From the NCBI GenBank assembly GCA_013138655.1, contig WTCI01000271.1:1-7419 (forward strand): a stretch of DNA of 7,419 nucleotides, read 5' to 3'. Every line of letters begins with the position of its first letter. The stretch's first letter is position 1. The position numbers and the translations under genes were made by a program. Positions 4,840-7,419 of this stretch are shown piece after piece. The DNA is from Desulfuromonadaceae bacterium. GTDB lineage: Bacteria; Desulfobacterota; Desulfuromonadia; Desulfuromonadales; Geopsychrobacteraceae. Under the pieces are notes generated by a model. It ran no database searches. It saw nothing but the letters and a program-made list of their open reading frames with translations, and was not told the origin of the DNA.

Positions 4840-6942
4840 ATGCGTATAAAATCATTTCTGTTGGTAAAATTGTTGTTCCTGCTGATCATTTTGTTCCCAC
4901 TTTTGAGCTGGGGCAAAACCGGCGAGCAATTCGATCACAATCGTGCCCGGCTGCTTGGCCACATGATCCAGCAACAGCTCAGCCGCAATCACTACAGTCA
5001 AAAACCGACCGACGACACATTGTCGCACGCGGCTTTCGATCTCTATCTGAAACAACTCGATTTTCAGAAGCGTTTCTTGTTGCTCGAGGATGTTGCTCAA
5101 TTGAAAGCTTTTCAGGATCAGATCGATGATTCCATTCGCCGCGGTCGGCTTGATCTGCCGGAAACCGGACGCAACCTGTTGAGTCAACGGATTGAGCAGG
5201 TGCAGAAAATGGCCGCTGAGCTGCTTCAGGAAAAGATCGATTACCAGAGAGTCGAAAGCCTGGAAACTGATCCGGAAAAGCTCCAGTTTGTGAATGAATT
5301 ACCGGCGTTGCGGGAGCGTTGGCGAAAAATTCTTAAATTCCAGATTCTGGCACGCTACATCAACTTGCGTGAGGATGAAATTGGCGTCAACGATGACGGC
5401 CAGTTGCTGCCGGTGGATGACAAACAGCAAAGGGAGTTGCTGGATCAGGCCCGGGAAAAAGTCGCTAAAACGAATCGTAACCTGTTTGTGCGGATGCTTG
5501 ATGAAACCGAACAGGACCATTACGATCGCTACCTGAATGCCATCTCCAGGGCCTTTGATCCCCATACCAGCTATCTGCCGCCAACCTCGAAAGAGGATTT
5601 TGATATCCAGATGAGTGGCTCTCTCGAAGGGATCGGTGCCACCCTGCGGGAAGAGGACGGCTACATCAAGGTGGTGAAGATTATTCCCGGCAGTGCCGCT
5701 TACCGGCAAGGGCAGCTGGCCGCAGATGATATTATTCTCAAGGTCGCCCAGGGGACGGATGAGCCGGTAGACATCACCGACACCCGGATTCGGGATGCCG
5801 TGACCCTGATTCGCGGCAAAAAAGGGACCGAAGTCCGTTTGACAGTGAAAAAGCCGGATGGCCGTCGGCTGGTGATTCCGATCATCCGCGACGTGGTGGA
5901 AATTGAAGAGACCTTCGTCAAGGGAACTTCGGTTGTTGACGAGAAGAGTGGCCAGACGTTCGGCTACGTCAAAATTCCTTCTTTCTACCGGGATTACAGC
6001 GGTAAAACGGATCGCAACTGTACCGATGATTTACGTGCAGAACTCCGTAAATTGAAAAAAGAAAAAATTTCCGGATTAGTTCTCGATCTGCGTAATAATG
6101 GTGGCGGATCACTTTCCGATGCGGTGAGCGTCACCGGCCTGTTTATCGAGACCGGGCCGGTGGTCCAGGTGCGCAATGGTAATGGGCGTATCCGGGTGAT
6201 GAGCGATGATGATCGCGCCATTGAATACGACGGGCCGATGGTTGTGCTGGTTAACCGTTTCAGTGCCTCCGCTTCGGAAATCCTCGCCGGAGCCCTGCAG
6301 GATTACGGTCGAGCGTTGATCGTCGGTGATGATCACACCCACGGTAAGGGCACGGTTCAGGCCATGCTGGATCTTGATCGGTACGTAAAACTGCGTGGCA
6401 TGGAAAAATATCTGCCGCTCGGTGCAGTGAAGGTGACGATCCAGAAATTTTACCGGATCAGTGGTGAGTCGACCCAGGAAAAAGGGGTCATCCCAGACGT
6501 GGTTTTGCCATCCCGTCTCGATGGTCTGGAAAGTGGGGAGAAATACCTCGACTATGCTCTTTCCTGGGATCATATCAAGTCTACTGATTTTAAGCGCTGG
6601 GCACAGTCGTCGAAAAATGTCACGAAACTACGTAAGCTCAGCCTGACGCGGGTCGGCAAGGATGAAGATTTCAATGAGATTGTGGTCGAGGCGGAAGCGG
6701 CCCGCGAGCGTCGCGAGCAGACTTTGCAGTCTTTGCAACTGAGTGTCATGCTCAAAGAGCGTGAGCAGTCCCTTGCTGTGGGTAAATTGAAGCCCCCACA
6801 TGGCCCGTTGGCGATGCAGGACAGGGATGACGACAAGGAGCCGCTATCCCTGGAAGAAGAAATAGCTGAAGACCCCTATGTTGATGAGGGTGTCGCCCTG
6901 CTGCTTGATCTGATCAGCTGCAGTACCTCAGCTGCGATCTGA
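4840..6942 (+). CDS. Carboxy-terminal processing (tail-specific) protease, Prc/Tsp type
   Basis: 700 residues, close to the length of E. coli Prc/Tsp and much longer than short CtpA forms. A basic start and hydrophobic segment (about residues 5-24) form a signal peptide or anchor, so it acts in the periplasm. Residues about 30-250 are the Tsp N-terminal helical domain, including RAFDPHTSYLPP. A PDZ domain follows at about 254-345 (SLEGIGATLREEDGYIKVVK, IPGSAA, ADDIILKV). The S41 core has LRNNGGG at 417-423 and the RFSASASEI motif. By alignment with E. coli Prc the catalytic Ser is S477, with D488 and Lys K503 (HGKGTVQ). The Ser-Lys pair is therefore intact. Residues about 560-700 are the C-terminal helical extension. 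Family members degrade or trim proteins from exposed C termini, often with a lipoprotein adaptor. Start ATG 4840 has GGGGAG at 4831-4836, a slightly short spacing. It looks monocistronic. Confidence 0.95.
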   Translation: MRIKSFLLVKLLFLLIILFPLLSWGKTGEQFDHNRARLLGHMIQQQLSRNHYSQKPTDDTLSHAAFDLYLKQLDFQKRFLLLEDVAQLKAFQDQIDDSIRRGRLDLPETGRNLLSQRIEQVQKMAAELLQEKIDYQRVESLETDPEKLQFVNELPALRERWRKILKFQILARYINLREDEIGVNDDGQLLPVDDKQQRELLDQAREKVAKTNRNLFVRMLDETEQDHYDRYLNAISRAFDPHTSYLPPTSKEDFDIQMSGSLEGIGATLREEDGYIKVVKIIPGSAAYRQGQLAADDIILKVAQGTDEPVDITDTRIRDAVTLIRGKKGTEVRLTVKKPDGRRLVIPIIRDVVEIEETFVKGTSVVDEKSGQTFGYVKIPSFYRDYSGKTDRNCTDDLRAELRKLKKEKISGLVLDLRNNGGGSLSDAVSVTGLFIETGPVVQVRNGNGRIRVMSDDDRAIEYDGPMVVLVNRFSASASEILAGALQDYGRALIVGDDHTHGKGTVQAMLDLDRYVKLRGMEKYLPLGAVKVTIQKFYRISGESTQEKGVIPDVVLPSRLDGLESGEKYLDYALSWDHIKSTDFKRWAQSSKNVTKLRKLSLTRVGKDEDFNEIVVEAEAARERREQTLQSLQLSVMLKEREQSLAVGKLKPPHGPLAMQDRDDDKEPLSLEEEIAEDPYVDEGVALLLDLISCSTSAAI

Positions 6943-7118
6943 CACTGCTTTTGAAAAAAGCGTTGGCTGCCGGCTTGATGGAGGTGCGAACTTCAAACTA
7001 TTGGTCGTGTCAAATCCCGCTTGGTCCACCTCTCAACGTCCTATTTCAAAAAGAAAATTTTCACCGAAAAAAGGACATTAACTCTGGCGCAGACAAGTTG
7101 CACGGTTACGTGTGACGT

Positions 7119-7224
7119 TGAAGCTGTATAAATTCCTACAAGTCACTATCTATCAGACGCCAAAAGCCCTCGGTCAATAGATCTTGGACTTTTCTGATTT
7201 ATCGCTATATTTTGGACAGCTTCA
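7119..7224. repeat. Inverted repeat pair bounding about 106 bp (TGAAGCTGT / ACAGCTTCA)
   Basis: A perfect 9-bp inverted repeat: TGAAGCTGT at 7119-7127 and ACAGCTTCA at 7216-7224. After two mismatches it continues with AAA (7130-7132) and TTT (7211-7213). It could be the ends of a small non-autonomous element (MITE-like) or the closing stem of a structured RNA. No target-site duplication is clear. Confidence 0.4.
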
Positions 7225-7289
7225 GGGCGAGCCGTATTCAGTGTGTTTAGATACGGCGTTTCCAAGAATGTCAACCTAGGAGGCTGTCC
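7214..7289. repeat. Second inverted repeat sharing one arm (GGACAGCTTC / GAGGCTGTCC)
   Basis: GGACAGCTTC (7214-7223) pairs with GAGGCTGTCC (7280-7289), 10-bp arms with one G:T-type mismatch. The first arm is also used by the repeat starting at 7119, so the motif GARGCTGT occurs three times in about 170 bp. GGCTGTCC-type ends are common on insertion sequences, which makes an element boundary possible. Confidence 0.4.
7231..7257. repeat. 7-bp hairpin GCCGTAT / ATACGGC
   Basis: GCCGTAT (7231-7237) and ATACGGC (7251-7257) pair perfectly around 13 nt, nested between the arms of the GGACAGCTTC/GAGGCTGTCC repeat. GTTT follows, too short a T-run for a confident terminator. Confidence 0.5.
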
Positions 7290-7419
7290 GACAATACAAG
7301 AACCTACTGCGAAACCGTCTGATCGGTTCATATTTCCGTATGTTTTCGACAAATAGCGGTGCTATTCGCTCTCAAACCTACGAAAATCTGTCCTCGAACA
7401 GCCGATTTCTCGCTACGGC
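7280..7419 (+). other. Open frame running off the right edge, no start seen
   Basis: From the codon after TAG 7277-7279 the plus strand is open for 46 codons to the window end. The translation looks protein-like (EAVRQYKNLLRNRLIGSYFR, then MFSTNSGAIRSQTYENLSS). The first ATG is at 7340 and has no ribosome binding site; AGGAGG at 7278-7283 has no ATG, GTG or TTG at proper distance. A small hairpin AATAGC (7352-7357) / GCTATT (7361-7366) lies within. I do not recognise it. It may be a gene fragment, a gene continuing outside, or chance. Confidence 0.25.

Larger units (their letters stand above)
6943..7419. other. 477-bp region without a convincing gene, rich in inverted repeats
   Basis: No ORF here has a good start, ribosome binding site and family-like sequence together. 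A 6-bp A/T hairpin, GCTTTT (6947-6952) with AAAAGC (6956-6961), follows the protease stop but lacks a T-run. Further inverted repeats are ATCTAT/ATAGAT (7148-7153, 7177-7182), TCAGA plus AAAG (7153-7157, 7163-7166) with CTTTTCTGA (7189-7197), and those listed separately. Two open stretches on the plus strand, 6979-7128 and 7280 to the window end, lack starts. The right edge may be the beginning of another gene or a mobile element. Confidence 0.6.

Noticed and set aside
7003..7032. A stretch resembling a tRNA 3' end (GTGTCAAATCCCGC followed by TTGGTCCACC)
   Set aside because: The T-arm lacks a pairing 5' strand, no matching acceptor strand, D-arm or anticodon arm is found upstream, and it ends CCT and not CCA. 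At best it is a decayed fragment or attachment-like remnant.
7146..7352. A 68-codon minus-strand open frame
   Set aside because: The sequence is low in protein-like character, has no ribosome binding site and crosses several inverted repeats; probably chance.
1..7419. CRISPR array, defence system, integrase or toxin-antitoxin pair
   Set aside because: No regularly spaced repeats and no proteins of these types are present on either strand.

Overview
The window is an ordinary chromosomal stretch of a Gram-negative bacterium. It carries small housekeeping genes, two envelope or secretion-type proteins, one regulator and one exporter. The combination suggests a member of the Desulfuromonadales (Geobacter, Desulfuromonas or Pelobacter type): a DUF1858 protein, a short histidine- and tyrosine-rich lipoprotein with a lysine tail, a PilZ protein, and a long tail-specific protease. 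That placement is inferred from protein style only. No ribosomal or other marker gene is present.

Left part (1-1708). The 3' end of msrA (methionine sulfoxide reductase A) runs off the left edge and is followed 21 bp later by a short YchJ-like SEC-C protein, probably in one operon. A doubtful reverse-strand ORF fills the gap to an SPxx-type lipoprotein of unknown function. That lipoprotein gene converges on a small reverse-strand DUF1858 gene, with a hairpin in the 22-bp gap between them.

Middle part (1709-4516). A strong sigma70-type promoter drives a GlxA-family regulator (DJ-1/PfpI domain plus AraC helix-turn-helix). Its 3' end overlaps by 14 bp a convergent EamA/DMT exporter gene. The exporter is divergent from a small gene of unknown family, which in turn abuts stop-to-stop (TGATCA) with a reverse-strand PilZ c-di-GMP receptor gene. 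The regulator and exporter may or may not be functionally linked; only their position suggests it.

Right part (4517-7419). A 323-bp intergenic region holds back-to-back promoter candidates, one for pilZ and one for the next gene. That gene is a full-length 700-residue carboxy-terminal processing (tail-specific) protease with PDZ and S41 domains and an intact Ser-Lys catalytic pair. After it come 477 bp with no convincing gene but unusually many inverted repeats and three copies of a GARGCTGT motif. Two short open frames on either side of the repeats would join into one if the intervening DNA were removed. This tail looks like decayed or interrupted sequence, or the edge of a mobile element or structured RNA, and is the most open question in the window. 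I found no clear new biological system.
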